This document shows positions 50,883-61,053 of a stretch of DNA of 64,000 bases, in pieces. Numbering within the stretch: position 1 is the first letter of the stretch; each line of letters opens with the position of its first letter. Below the pieces are notes generated by a model. It saw nothing but the letters and a program-made list of their open reading frames with translations. It searched no databases and was not told the origin of the DNA. A program made the position numbers and the translations under genes. This DNA comes from Marisa cornuarietis (Eukaryota > Mollusca > Gastropoda > Architaenioglossa > Ampullariidae): contig SMMW01000635.1 in the NCBI GenBank assembly GCA_004794655.1, positions 3,210,001 through 3,274,000 of the forward strand. The letters run 5' to 3'.

Positions 50883-51036
50883 ACAGTTTGAGTATTAGTG
50901 TTAGCTTGGTGTTGTGCCTGTTACTGATGCACATCGACAGTTTCAGTATTAGTGTTAGCTTAGTGTTGTGCCTGTTACTGATGCACATCGACAGTTTCAG
51001 TATTAGTGTTAGCTTAGTGTTGTGCCAGTTCTGCTA
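50883..51036. repeat. 54-bp tandem repeat, about three units, inside the putative LTR
   Basis: CAGTTTSAGTATTAGTGTTA.. units start at about 50883, 50937 and 50991, nearly identical apart from a G/C and a G/A change. They lie just upstream of the tRNA-Trp primer-binding site, as repeats in the U3 or R part of an LTR would. Confidence 0.85.
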
Positions 51037-51198
51037 ACAATAGTAGATTGTTGCTTTTGGAATTGATTTGGAGATTGCCTAGTTGCAAAAGACATATTTT
51101 GTAATTTTGATAATCTTGACATTCGTCTGTCTCCGGGAAGGGACGTCCTGAACTGAAGCGATCTCTTGTTTGGAACCAATGCGCATGTCCGTGACATC

Positions 51199-51216
51199 TG
51201 GTGACCCCGACGTGAT
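51199..51216 (+). mobile_element. LTR retrotransposon primer-binding site (tRNA-Trp type)
   Basis: TGGTGACCCCGACGTGAT is complementary to the 3' 18 nucleotides of eukaryotic tRNA-Trp including CCA. It is preceded, two bases upstream, by ..GTGACA, so an LTR ending in CA at 51195-51196 is likely. The LTR's left boundary is not settled: TGTCAT at 50825 would give about 372 bp, and starts near 49.85 kb are also possible. No gag or pol frame follows, so this is a solo or gutted element. Confidence 0.7.
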
Positions 51217-52749
51217 CGCTTCAGCGAGGGACAGTCCTTAGGACAGCCTGTTAGCAGTTTTGTTCGTGTTTGTTTTTGTCCCCGTCTTCGATTATACTGG
51301 TCTGTCAGTGTGTATAGTTCTACTGACAGAGGGCCGTATGACTCGTCTTGCTTTTGCGTGTTGTCTATTTTTTTCCAAGCTCTGTCTGCTTAGTGTAAAA
51401 AATCTTTTAGAAATTTGTGTACGTTGGACGTTCTCGTCCCTGTCTCGTACGTTTGTTATAAATTTGCAGTACCAAGTGGCCGTGTTTGAACTTGTATTTA
51501 TTTTAAGTAACATTTTACGTACGTGTCAGGTACACTAGTATTAATTTCTGTTAGAACCTCTAGCTAGGCCTAATTAGTTGGCAGAATCCTGTTAGTAAAA
51601 AAAAAAAAGTAAAAAAAAAGTATTGGTGAACTTTGATATTTTATAAAGGGATTAAGCGGTAACATAAGTAGCAAGACGTGTTGGCAGCACAATTTCCCCA
51701 AAAGTGTATTTTTGTTTATTGTCTAGTGCAATGTTTTATCATAAACAGCCTCCTCCTGACTGCGAGCAGTCACTAAGGTGCGTCCTAAAATCATCCGATC
51801 ACATCAGATTGATCTTATTCTCTAGGTCAAAGACCACATCGTCTGCGACCAAATGAACAAAGTTTGTTTAAAAGATAAAAGAAAGCATTAAAACCCAATA
51901 AATATTAAAGTAGATTACTGAAAACAGTTTCAACTGTGTTTGGTTTTTCTGTTAACATTTCTTTGACACTGCCTGCTTGAGTTAGGTAACAGATATTGCA
52001 GTTCATCAATAAATGTTTTAATTACTTTTTAATTCTTTTTGACATTGCAAGTATGGAAAAGACTGCTGATAATTATATTCCACCCGCCATGTCGTGTCTC
52101 TTTCTCGCGTCAACTGAGTTATTAGTACATAAGTAGATACAGTACTCACGAAGTACATTGATAAGATGTTTTAGTATTCAAGAAAAATGACCTGGTCCTG
52201 TGTTGATTTTTTTTTTCTCTCACAGGCTCGTCACAAAGAGGGAAGCACGTGACTGCTACACTGCACCCGCTACACTCACACTTGTGCTGACACGGGTAAA
52301 GAGTGACATCAGATTTCGGGTGGCCATACAACCCATATGGAAGCCCCACTCGCTTCAGGGTTTCCTCCAGGTTATCTTCTCTTCCAAAGTCTGAATGAGA
52401 AAAGTCTTCGGACCCTCGTCTCGTCTTCAGTTTGACAGCAGACTTGCTTAGCGCGCGCGCACGCGCACACACACGCACACAGTTACAGAACAAGACAGTA
52501 AACGCTTGTGGGCTTGTAGCCACAGGAACCAACTGTTATTGCTGCCTTATGGCATCTGTAGCTCGGTTCAATAGATTAAACTAAACACTGTTTTTTGTCG
52601 ATGAAAACAAAAAGACAACGAGGGTATCTACCAACCTCTGAAGTACGCGTTCGGGTAAATCCACAGACTGTCGTAGTTTCTTGACCATGGCTACTTACGA
52701 ATACAACGTGTTGTTCGGTTTTTGGTTTTGTGTTTGTTTTTTTTTTCTG

Positions 52750-53331
52750 TGGAGTGGAGTGGAGTGGAGTGGAGTGGAGTGGAGTGGAGTGGAGTGGAGT
52801 GGAGTGGAGTGGAGTGGAGTGGAGTGGAGTGGAGTGGAGTGGAGTGGAGTGGAGTGGAGTGGAGTGGAGTGGAGTGGAGTGGAGTGGAGTGGAGGGGGGG
52901 GGTGGAGTGGGAGTGGGTGGAGTGGAGTGGGTGTAGGTGGGTGGGTGGGTGGGGTGGGTGGAGTGGGAGTGGAGTGGGAGTGGAGTGGAGTGGAGTGGAG
53001 TGGAGTGGGTGGAGTGGGTGGGTGGAGTGGGTGGGTGGGTGGAGTGGGAGTGGAGTGGAGGTGGAGTGGAGTGGAGTGGAGGTGGGAGTGGAGTGGGTGG
53101 GTGGGAGTGGGTGGGTGGGTGGAGAGTGGGTGGGTGGAGTGGAGTGGGTGGAGTGGGAGGTGGGTGGAGTGGAGTGGAGTGGGTGGAGTGGAGTGGAGTG
53201 GGTGGAGTGGAGTGGAGTGGAGTGGAGTGGAGTGGAGTGGAGTGGAGTGGAGTGGAGTGGAGTGGAGTGGAGTGGAGTGGAGTGGAGTGGAGTGGAGTGG
53301 AGTGGAGTGGAGTGGAGTGGAGTGGAGTGGT
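52750..53331. repeat. (GGAGT)n pentanucleotide array with degenerate core
   Basis: About 580 bp of GGAGT. The first ~120 and last ~120 bases are pure; the middle (about 52,890-53,200) mixes in GGGTGGGTGG and GAGGTGG variants. All reading frames stay open by composition only. The + strand is G-rich with frequent GGG runs in the core. Confidence 0.95.
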
Positions 53332-53441
53332 GAGCGGGGCTGGGGCCCTGGCTGGGGCCCCTGCCTCGCTGGTGCCTGTGCGTCATGAGCGGGGCTGGGG
53401 CCCTGGCTGGGGCCCCTGCCTCGCTGGTGCCTGTGCTGGCC
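53332..53441. repeat. 55-bp GC-rich direct duplication beside the GGAGT array
   Basis: GAGCGGGGCTGGGGCCCTGG.. to ..GGTGCCTGTGC occurs at 53332 and 53387, identical over about 50 bases. It is very GC-rich with GGGGCCC palindromes. Confidence 0.9.
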
Positions 53442-53449
53442 GTTTTTTT

Positions 53450-55560
53450 CTTCAATCATCACTTACCAATATTCCTAATTTTCTGGCAGAAACCTGTATA
53501 ATGTATGCTATAACTTATGCTGTAGGGTGTTCACAAGACTGGTGTGTGTGTTAAGACCATTGCAGAAATTATAATTTCTTCACCAGAAGTGAATAACAAA
53601 GCCATAAGACATTAGAAGAGATGTGTTTGCATGTTTTGAGATGGAAGGAGAATGAGAAGGGTAGAAATTTTCAGCATTTAAAACAAACTAGACAATAAAA
53701 AAAAACAGAAAATAAGAAAAGGGACTGACTGCCTTTTAATGTTCATGGACAGATAAACGATAAAAAATTAATATGATGTCCTATGCAATTGTGCATAGAG
53801 ACGCCATGAATTTACATAATCATGTCAAACTCATTAAAGGAATTCTAATAACGACATGTTAAAAGGTTAGTTAGATGTGTTAACCATGTAAACATAACAC
53901 CATCAAATAGTGGCATTTACATTTTATGGGATGTTCATGTTTACGCTCATTTCCAGTGCGTTTCTATAAAGGAATAAATAAATTAAATATAGGAAGGGAC
54001 TTTGTATTGGTGCTGCGTGTTTGCCTCGTTTGTTATGTAAGCTGATAAAAGAGACAACAGATGCGCTCTGTTGTTCGTAGCAGCAAACACTTTTTTAAAA
54101 TGAGGGTATTAACGAATCTGTCGAGCTTTTGACATCGCTGTTGACCTAACAGGCCTTCCTTACTATGGGGATGTTTTCTATGGAGCGGGGTACTACACGT
54201 TTGATCCTTTAACATCATTTTTCCTCATTTACTATAACCACTCAGGTGTAAACAATTTGATGTCAAGTAGTGATGCAGATCATAGTTCACGTGTTCTAAT
54301 GTTTGCTGTCTATATTTCGTTACTAAATGAAATGTAGATATTGACAATCGAATTGTAAACATATTATTATATACTGGGAAAATAATTTACGATTGCAATT
54401 ACAAGGGGACTGGAGAGTCTTCTGTCCTGGGGCCCGTGCTGGCTCTCGGCGGCCCTGTCAGAACCTGCTCAGCTTGGGGTACTTGCTGCTTGGTGAGGCG
54501 ATCTCCTCGACTTCGTTACTGGCTCTCAGTGGCCCACCATCATGCTCTCCCGCTTCCCGTTGACAAATCTCGTGCGACGCGCCTCCAGGCAGAAGACCAC
54601 GGTACCCATGAAGGGGTTGATGCTATATGCTGGAAGGGCAGCGACACCCCCCCCCCAACACCTTCCTGGCTCCTCTGTGCGGTGCACGAGGAAGGTACGT
54701 CTCAGCTCGTCGGGACAGAGGACGAGACCCGGTATTTCGGAGGGTTTCCACATCCCAGCACTATGCTGCCCGCGGTTTGGGTAAAGCGAAAACGGATAGG
54801 CTAACATTTTCAGTCACATAAAGTAACACAAAATAATATTGAAAAATAAGACTGACTTATAAGCCAATTAAAATAACCCAAGATGAAAAGAATATAGTCG
54901 TCATTCTACCATAGGTATCGAACACCAATTGAACATTTACGGGCGGCAGATATTAGCCTCAAGTTCTTTTCCCTCTCGAAAGAGATCGAAAACGTGGTGT
55001 CTTTTATTTGCCAACCCTTCAATGTTGTTTTTGGTGCAGTTGTAGATAGAAATACTTCTGTAGCACACATATTTAACCGAGTATCAAGAGAATTTTCACT
55101 TTCTGAAACACGTTTCAGAGATCTAGCATCTACTGCGCAGGTACAGTTTAGGTGATATTATAATCTGTCACATCATAATAGAAAACTGCTACAGCAACAA
55201 AGTGTCACATTCCACGTAATATGTGGAAATTTAAATACATCAAATTGTGTAAATTAGAGGTAATCAGAAATACTATTTATGTCCAGCACGTGGAGTGGTA
55301 AATGTGAAACATGAAGCTCTGTCATGTATTTATTCACTTTGAAACAGTCCATGAACTGTTCACTTGAGCATTTTCCTTCTTCATAAATTAATCCATTCAA
55401 CAGTCTTTTGCTCTAAGAAGTAACAGTTGATTCTATGGCAGATTAACCGTGGGCAGCACAGTGCTGGGACGTGGGAACCCTCCAAAATATCCACGTGTAG
55501 CGAGCTACAGCACCACATAGCCAGCTAGACAGTCGGTCCCTCCCTGCCAGCGACCCCGTT
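53450..55560. other. Intergenic AT-rich stretch
   Basis: AT-rich sequence with only the GC-rich island near 54.4-54.8 kb standing out. Nothing else recognised. Confidence 0.6.
54526..54807 (-). other. GC-rich island with protein-like frame, unidentified
   Basis: About 54,430-54,780 is GC-rich against AT-rich surroundings and both strands are open. The minus frame includes INPFMGTVVFCLEARRTRFV and PGLVLCPDELRRTFLVHRTE. A C run at 54648-54657 could hide a length error. It may be a retrotransposon or processed-gene fragment. Confidence 0.2.
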
Positions 55561-56125
55561 AAGGCCTATTCTCACGCTGCAATGTTTTCAGGGTTTGCAC
55601 GTGCAAGATTTTGCCTGCTACATATCGTTGCAGTACCGTTCTACTCTCACGTAGCAAGGCCACTCGCTATGGAGAGAGCTCTGTCCCTTCGCCTAACAGG
55701 CTGAGGGGATCGGCTCTCCTTGATTTCGTTTATGTTTTGTGGTCGTGCTTCGATTTGGATAAGAGTGTTGGACCTTCGTGCTTACATGTAACTCTGCTGC
55801 ATTTTATTCCTCTACTGGTTTACAGCTGGACTGTATATAATGTTATTTTGACGTGCAAATTGTTTGGATCTATTGGCTGGATTCCACTCCGCCCTGCTTC
55901 ACTCGCTTCGGCAGCGACCTTGAGTTGCAGTAAATAAACTGATGTGACGATCACCCTTTTGCAGTTTCTACATTATAATATTTCTTCATATTCTCAAGAT
56001 TACTCAATATCTTCTCAGTATTCTCCTGATTTTACCAAACTTTATTCTCTGGAGTCGTTATCGAGATAACATGAGAGTGACGTCCCTTCGCCTAACTGGC
56101 TTGAGGGGATGGCTCTCTGTCGTTT

Positions 56126-56437
56126 TTGTCGTGTTTTTGTATCGTCCGTCGTATTTTGAGTTTCGGCAACCCTTATTATGATGAAGTCGCCATCCTTGCT
56201 CCTCTACAAGACTGCTGCATGTTGAGGACGTCCACTTGGAACAGCCTGCAGCTGTTGCGGGATGGTGTTCTCAGCAGGGCCATGAAAGAGGTGTTGCGAT
56301 CCGACCCCATCCGCCCGGTCTTGATAGACAGCCTTTTCCCGGCACTGGACGGACGGCTGAAGAGCGTATTTCAGAAACTGGACATATGCGTGCAGACAAC
56401 TGGCATGGACAATGTGCTAGTCGATGATGGCCTTTGA
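56126..56437 (+). other. Open frame of unknown origin within the inverted-repeat segment
   Basis: About 103 codons on + ending in TGA at 56435-56437. The stretch AMKEVLRSDPIRPVLIDSLF then PALDGRLKSVFQKLDICVQT looks protein-like in composition, with an amphipathic spacing, but I recognise no family. It may be an exon of an element-encoded protein. Confidence 0.25.
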
Positions 56438-56571
56438 TACTGTCTTGTTGGATTTGGACTTCAGGACTTGTGCGGTGGTGTGGGATTCATGTTTTCATCA
56501 GTGAACTTGAGCGCGTGCTGGCGTTCCAGTGAAACTTGTGCCTTCTGTTGGATGTTGCATTTTCTGTGGAG

Positions 56572-56690
56572 TGTATGACATGTTTGATATTTGTTGTATG
56601 GAGTGTATTCCGACTTGTATGACATGTTGGATATTTGTTCTATGGAGTGTATTCCGGCTTGTATGACATGTGTGATATTTGTGCTGAGGA
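56572..56690. repeat. 44-bp tandem repeat, 2.7 units
   Basis: TGTATGACATGTTTGATATT.. units start at 56572, 56616 and 56660. The units differ by a few substitutions. Confidence 0.85.
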
Positions 56691-56759
56691 CTGTGTTCTT
56701 GCTGTGTGTGGACGCTGCCCTGTGACGTGGAGGAGACGGGCCGCTACACACCCACATTT

Positions 56760-56858
56760 TGTCGTCATCTTATTTTTTGACGTCAGCGCCTTGAGCTGTC
56801 CACAGGCCAGGATTTGGCGCTATACAAGCCAACATTATTATTATTATTATTATCGTTA
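56760..56858 (+). mobile_element. CR1/L2-like 3' tail with (ATT)n
   Basis: CAGCGCCTTGAGCTGTCCAC..GGCGCTATACAAGCCAAC is followed by (ATT)7. The GCGCTATAYAA-(ATT)n pattern is a frequent retroposon terminus in marine invertebrates. The 5' part is not recognised. Confidence 0.55.
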
Positions 56859-56954
56859 AATCTGCAGTTATCGCCCTTTACTGCCGAACGCAGCGAGTCT
56901 TCGCATTGTTCTTCGTTCTACGTCTTTGTGAGTATTTCGTGATCTTGTTCAGCG

Positions 56955-57015
56955 CAATGACTCCGCCTTTGGCTGAGATATTGCGCTTTATAAATTCTCA
57001 CTTATTATTATTGTT
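56955..57015 (+). mobile_element. CR1/L2-like 3' tail with (ATT)n, second copy
   Basis: CGCCTTTGGCTGAGATATTG then CGCTTTATAAATTCTCACTT and (ATT)3. It is related in layout to the tails at 56.8 kb and 61.5 kb, each ending in a short ATT array. Confidence 0.5.
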
Positions 57016-57028
57016 GTGTCCTGCGAGG

Positions 57029-57130
57029 TGACGTCATCCGCGCAGCGCATTGTGGGTAGTCGACAAAATGGCAGACAATCAGATACTTTCGGAAGCTACT
57101 GCTGCTACGTTAATAATAATGTCTGATGAA
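57029..57130 (+). promoter_or_regulatory. CRE plus possible first exon (ATG 57068)
   Basis: A perfect TGACGTCA at 57029-57036 is followed by CGCATTGTGGGTAGTC, then AAAATGGCAG, a good start context. The frame reads MADNQILSEATAATLIIMSDE to a GAA|GTAGGG donor at 57131. The arrangement resembles a promoter with a short first exon, possibly of the enclosing transposon. No second exon is identified. Confidence 0.25.
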
Positions 57131-58302
57131 GTAGGGAGAGAGAAAAGAAGAAAAATATGTGGGTGAGGGGTGGGTAGCGCGAAGGAGTCGCTTAGGTGCA
57201 TTATTTTCATGTCATATAAAAGAAATATCTTCGGAAGACTCGGAGAGAATGCAGACGCTTTTTGCGACTGTCGTCTGCAACGTTTAAACAACTTTTATAT
57301 TTGATCGAGGCTGCCCAGAGCACGAGCAATTTCAATTCAGGCATTCTTGGCCTTATCTCGGTTGAGATACTCCGGATTGGCAGTGTCGAACAAGCGCAGG
57401 TAGTTTTCCCACATACAAATCATATTCGTACACCTTTCCTCAAACCACATCGCCATTTTCTAATTTGGAGGTAAAAGGGAGGCGACTGTGTTCAAGCATT
57501 CCGATTGGCTACAGCCATGTAATGTAGGGTCGATCAGGCTCTGCAAGTAAATATAATCGCCTCCTATCTGTGAAAACCTTGATGCAAAGCCCCCACCCAG
57601 CCGTGTGCAAAACTCGGGAAGGTCCTAGCAGGGCCTACAAACCCTGCAAAGTGCGGTAAATTGCAGCGTGAGGATAGGAAACCGAATATAGCAATGCATA
57701 CCGGGTGGAGGGGGAGAGGGAAGATAGCATCGGCACCGTGTTTCGACAGCTCCTCGAGCAAGCTTTTGCAGGTCTACCCTCGAACCCATGACTTCATCCG
57801 CAGCTCTTCTTCCTTCCACCTCCTTTACTGCTAGTTTATGTACTGAAAGCTAGGCACAGCCCTCCCGTAAGTTGTCCACCATCTTGAGCATCAGCAAACC
57901 TCCCGCAGCCGTTGCTTCCGCTGACGGGATTCACCTCAGAGCACCGCAGCGCTTTTTGTTGAGCTTTTCGCAGACGTCGTACTGTTCTTGGTGGGTTCTG
58001 TGGGGTTCACACCGACACGCGTCTCGTGAGAGCCATGTCCACTTCCATGAAGATCTCGTCTGCATTAATGCAGGACGGTGCGTTTGTGTGCCATGGCTGG
58101 TTTCCTTCCAATTTGAACAGCCTGGTCTCACTCATAACTAGGTGTAGGATTTATTTGCACTGCAATCGTACTAGAATAAAGCTATAAGACTACAAAACAC
58201 TTTTGTTACAATGACTTTTCGTTTGTATGAATGTCAGTCAGTCAGTCAGTCACTTGGAGAAGGGATTAGCGCTATCAAGTGTATAAGCTCAATGAAAGGA
58301 CC

Positions 58303-59058
58303 ATGGATATACGCCAGAAAAGAGATAACATGCCGGATCGGTCGCGGCCCGGACTAACAACGACCGCGCACCCTATCGGGAGGCTCCAGCGTGGGGTCAG
58401 CGAAAAGTGTGCTACTGGAGCCAAGACCAAGACCAAGACTGAAACCAAAACAGAAATCAAACTAAGAGAAGGAACAACCATTGGCACGTGGAACGTACGC
58501 ACGTTATACCAGTGCGGAAAAGTGCACCAACTCACACACGAGCTGAAACGGTATCAGTGGGACATTGTGGGACTGGCGGAGGTCAGATGGACAGGATTTG
58601 GGGAAACAGTGACGGAAGACGGCCACAGACTGTGGTACAGAGGGGAGGACACCAGGCATGAGTATGGCGTGGGCTTCCTTGTGCACAGGAAGGTGGCCGC
58701 GGCCGTCATCAGCTGTACACCCGTATCCAGCCGGCTGATCTCCATTCGTGTCTCAGCCAAGCCTCATAATGTCACCATTGTCCAAGTATACGCTCCAACT
58801 TCCACACATGGAGACGACGAAGTGGAAGAATTCTACCAACAACTGGACAAGATTGTGAAGGCAGTTCCAAAAAAGGACATCCTGGTTGTGCTCGGAGACT
58901 GGAACGCCAAGGTCGGACCAGACGCCTACCAGCAATGGGCAGGAACGGTGGGGAAATTTGGCCTTGGTGAAACCAACGACAGGGGCATCAGACTCCTAGA
59001 GTTCGCACAGAGCCAATGTGTGATGGTATCATTGATTTCCACACTTGTAGGACACTAG
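58303..59058 (+). pseudogene. LINE endonuclease domain, open frame, truncated
   Basis: An open frame of about 250 codons from ATG 58303 (context ACCATGG; the frame is open from at least 58279). It encodes an AP-endonuclease/exonuclease (EEP) fold: GTWNVRTL, with the catalytic Asn at about residue 64 from this Met, GLAEVRW with the catalytic Glu, VQVYAPT, and GDWNAKVG with the catalytic Asp/Asn pair. These nick target DNA during target-primed reverse transcription. An unusual KTKTKTETKTEIK run precedes the domain. The frame breaks after FAQSQ near 59020 and no reverse transcriptase follows; LINE 3'-end sequence begins at about 59166, so the central part is deleted. It is the same family as the copy at 30.3-32.7 kb. 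Confidence 0.85.
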
Positions 59059-59165
59059 GAACCCCTTTCAACAATCAAGCGACAGGATATCTGTATCAAG
59101 AACAAGCTGGTCGGGTTATGTGACCCGTCACGACATCTTGGAGGATGATTGACGTTGTGGTGACC

Positions 59166-59345
59166 AAAGGAAGAACTGGCTTACGAAGGTCAAAGACTGG
59201 ACTGGTAGCCCTGTGCAGGACCTGCTATCGCCCAACACAGGCATGAGTGGCGAGCCCTATCAGCTTACACCTCTATTCATGTGCTGCCCTCAACGACAGG
59301 TACGTCAAGGGACGAATGATTGGCTGATTTATGGTTCAAAGTATG
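59166..59345 (+). mobile_element. LINE 3'-end sequence following the endonuclease fragment
   Basis: GGTCAAAGACTGGACTGGTAG.. through GACAGGTACGTCAAGGGACGAATGA matches the two halves flanking dispersed repeat copy B near 40.6 and 41.3 kb. It provides the uninterrupted version of that locus. Placed directly after the endonuclease fragment, it marks an internal deletion of the reverse-transcriptase region or two separate insertions. Confidence 0.6.
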
Positions 59346-59474
59346 GGCATATGTGCTTAAGTATGAAATTAAGTCATCGATGTGAGTTTGAAAGAAGTTT
59401 TAAATTACTAAAAGCAGATGGGGCTGCATGGTCAACATGAGTGCACTTTCTTCACAAACTGAAAGGTTTCTCAG

Positions 59475-59529
59475 GTTGGTTGTTTGTGTTTAACACCGTG
59501 CCAGCAACTAAGGCTCTCTCACGGCGAGT
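59475..59529 (-). mobile_element. 5'-truncated SINE tail, 13-bp TSD
   Basis: A 55-bp insert contains, on the minus strand, CCTTAGTTGCTGGCACGGTG followed by a TTAAACACAAACAACC tail. The flanking copies AAAGGTTTCTCAG at 59462-59474 and 59530-59542 are identical. It is the third member of this SINE tail family in the window. Confidence 0.85.
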
Positions 59530-60363
59530 AAAGGTTTCTCAGTCAGTACAGCAATCTTGAGCTATTTTGTATTAGTTGTTCATTAAAGTCACAAGAGTCA
59601 AGCTCATGGACTTTACTTCTTTTTGTGATAGTAAATCATCAGAGAGGCAGAATTTTTTGTTATTGAATTCAGGCAAACATTATGCCATGCCCATATGCAG
59701 AAGCAATAGACAATTGAAATCTATTTTTGCCCTAACAACTCCCCAACAGTAGATGAAACATGGGTTGCTTGAGCAGGTGTGTGATGTCATATGTGTGTTC
59801 TAAAGGAGAAAGTTCTTTGTGAGAGGAAAGAATGGTTCAGGGGAGGGAGGTAAGGAGCACACATAGTAACAGCTACCCTAGCAGTTAGGCTTCACCTTGT
59901 TTCCCCATCTGGTCGGTGGGGCGGCGGGAGGTGAGAAGCATTCATAGTCAGGGTTACTTAGCAGTCAGAATTCACTACATGCTTCCCCACCTGGTCTGAC
60001 AAGTACGCTCACCTCCTTCCTCATTCTTTCCTGCCACAAGGTGAAAATTCAACCTTTAAGAATGGTTTTTGATGTACAATTGGCATTTTCTTTCTTTTTT
60101 ATGTAACCTAGCCTGTGTTTTTTCTATGATACACCATTTATCTTGAAACTACCACTTTTTAGGTTCCATTGCTGAACACACTTTTCAAGTCATAGCTGAG
60201 ATTAATAAAGCTGGTTGCTTGTCAAATAGTTATCTTTGAGCATATGAGCATGCACTTCTCTGGCTGTGTGTGTGTGTGACCGTGTCCTTACTAGCACTGC
60301 AAGTGAAAACTCAAAGTTGGCAAATCACAGATCTTGTCCATCATCAACAATATCATTAAATAA

Positions 60364-60369
60364 TTTATT
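60364..60369 (-). terminator. Candidate polyadenylation signal of the zinc-finger gene
   Basis: AATAAA on the minus strand about 484 bases after the stop codon. It is the first canonical hexamer I find in that direction, so it is the best candidate for the 3' end. No transcript evidence is available. Confidence 0.4.
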
Positions 60370-60852
60370 TAAGTCATTTTCCCTCAGGAATACTTTTCAG
60401 TCACAAGGCAGCTTGCTTCTTACCAGGAAAGATGTGGAGATTCTGCCTGCAACTTCACTTCTCATAAAAACTCTTTTTTTTTTTTTAAATGTACATTGTA
60501 TTTGTCATTTCCTTTCCAAATATACTTTGTCAATAATATCTCCAAAAACAGACAACACACAAGATGGCCTCTGTTATGATTAAACCACACACAAGCTATT
60601 AAACCAAAAATAAATACATCATCACGATTGCAGAAATACTGTTTGATCCAAGGATGCAGTGATTAGAAGATAAAAGTTAGTTACCATGCATCACATAATG
60701 AGCACACTGAAGTGATACGAGATTTACCTCACACAGTCAAGTGCAAACTCCAAGAAGTCACAAGGACAGAACAGTTCAACACCTCTCTTGCTCATTATTA
60801 TGACTTCAGAGTGTTATTTCAACACAATTTTGATCTTGTAAAAATACAATTT

Positions 60853-61053
60853 TCACAGTGACTGAAGGCTGCCAGTGAGGTAGAAAAGGGCGTTGGCTGT
60901 TTCCGTGCTCTGTATATACTGTGCTTGCAACTCTTCCTCTTGCTCTAAAGCCTCTTCCATGCCTGCAGTCATCACGTCCTGCACCAGAGCTGGCTGTTGT
61001 GTCTGAAGTACTTCCGCTGCATCATCAGCTGCCGCTGCTGCATCAGAATCATC
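60853..61053 (-). CDS. Zinc-finger gene terminal exon
   Basis: 201 bp including the TGA stop at 60855-60853; the acceptor is TGGTGCAG|GAT. It encodes an acidic tail (DDSDAAAAADDAAEVLQ, then EEALEQEEELQ) ending ALFYLTGSLQSL. The composition resembles a transcriptional effector tail, but no named domain is visible. Confidence 0.85.
   Translation of the reverse strand, partial: DDSDAAAAADDAAEVLQTQQPALVQDVMTAGMEEALEQEEELQAQYIQSTETANALFYLTGSLQSL

Larger units (their letters stand above)
55565..57678. mobile_element. ~2.1-kb segment bounded by inverted repeats (putative DNA transposon)
   Basis: CCTATTCTCACGCTGCAAT at 55565-55583 and the reverse complement of 57660-57678 match at 18/19, and the similarity continues with gaps to CAGGGTTTG about 15-20 bases further in on each side. 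Inside are two diverged copies of a CCCTTCGCCTAACNGGCTGAGGGGAT block (55686 and 56084), a 44-bp tandem repeat, two retroposon tails, and a short frame RRFLRLSSATFKQLLYLI at about 57255-57310, reminiscent of the PIF/Harbinger transposase N-terminus. The ends would suit a Harbinger-type element, but no clear TSD was found. Confidence 0.5.

Noticed and set aside
52695..53462. Open frames of over 200 codons on both strands (VEWSG and STPLH repeats)
   Set aside because: They are the unavoidable reading of the GGAGT pentanucleotide array, whose period of 5 cycles through all frames without stops.
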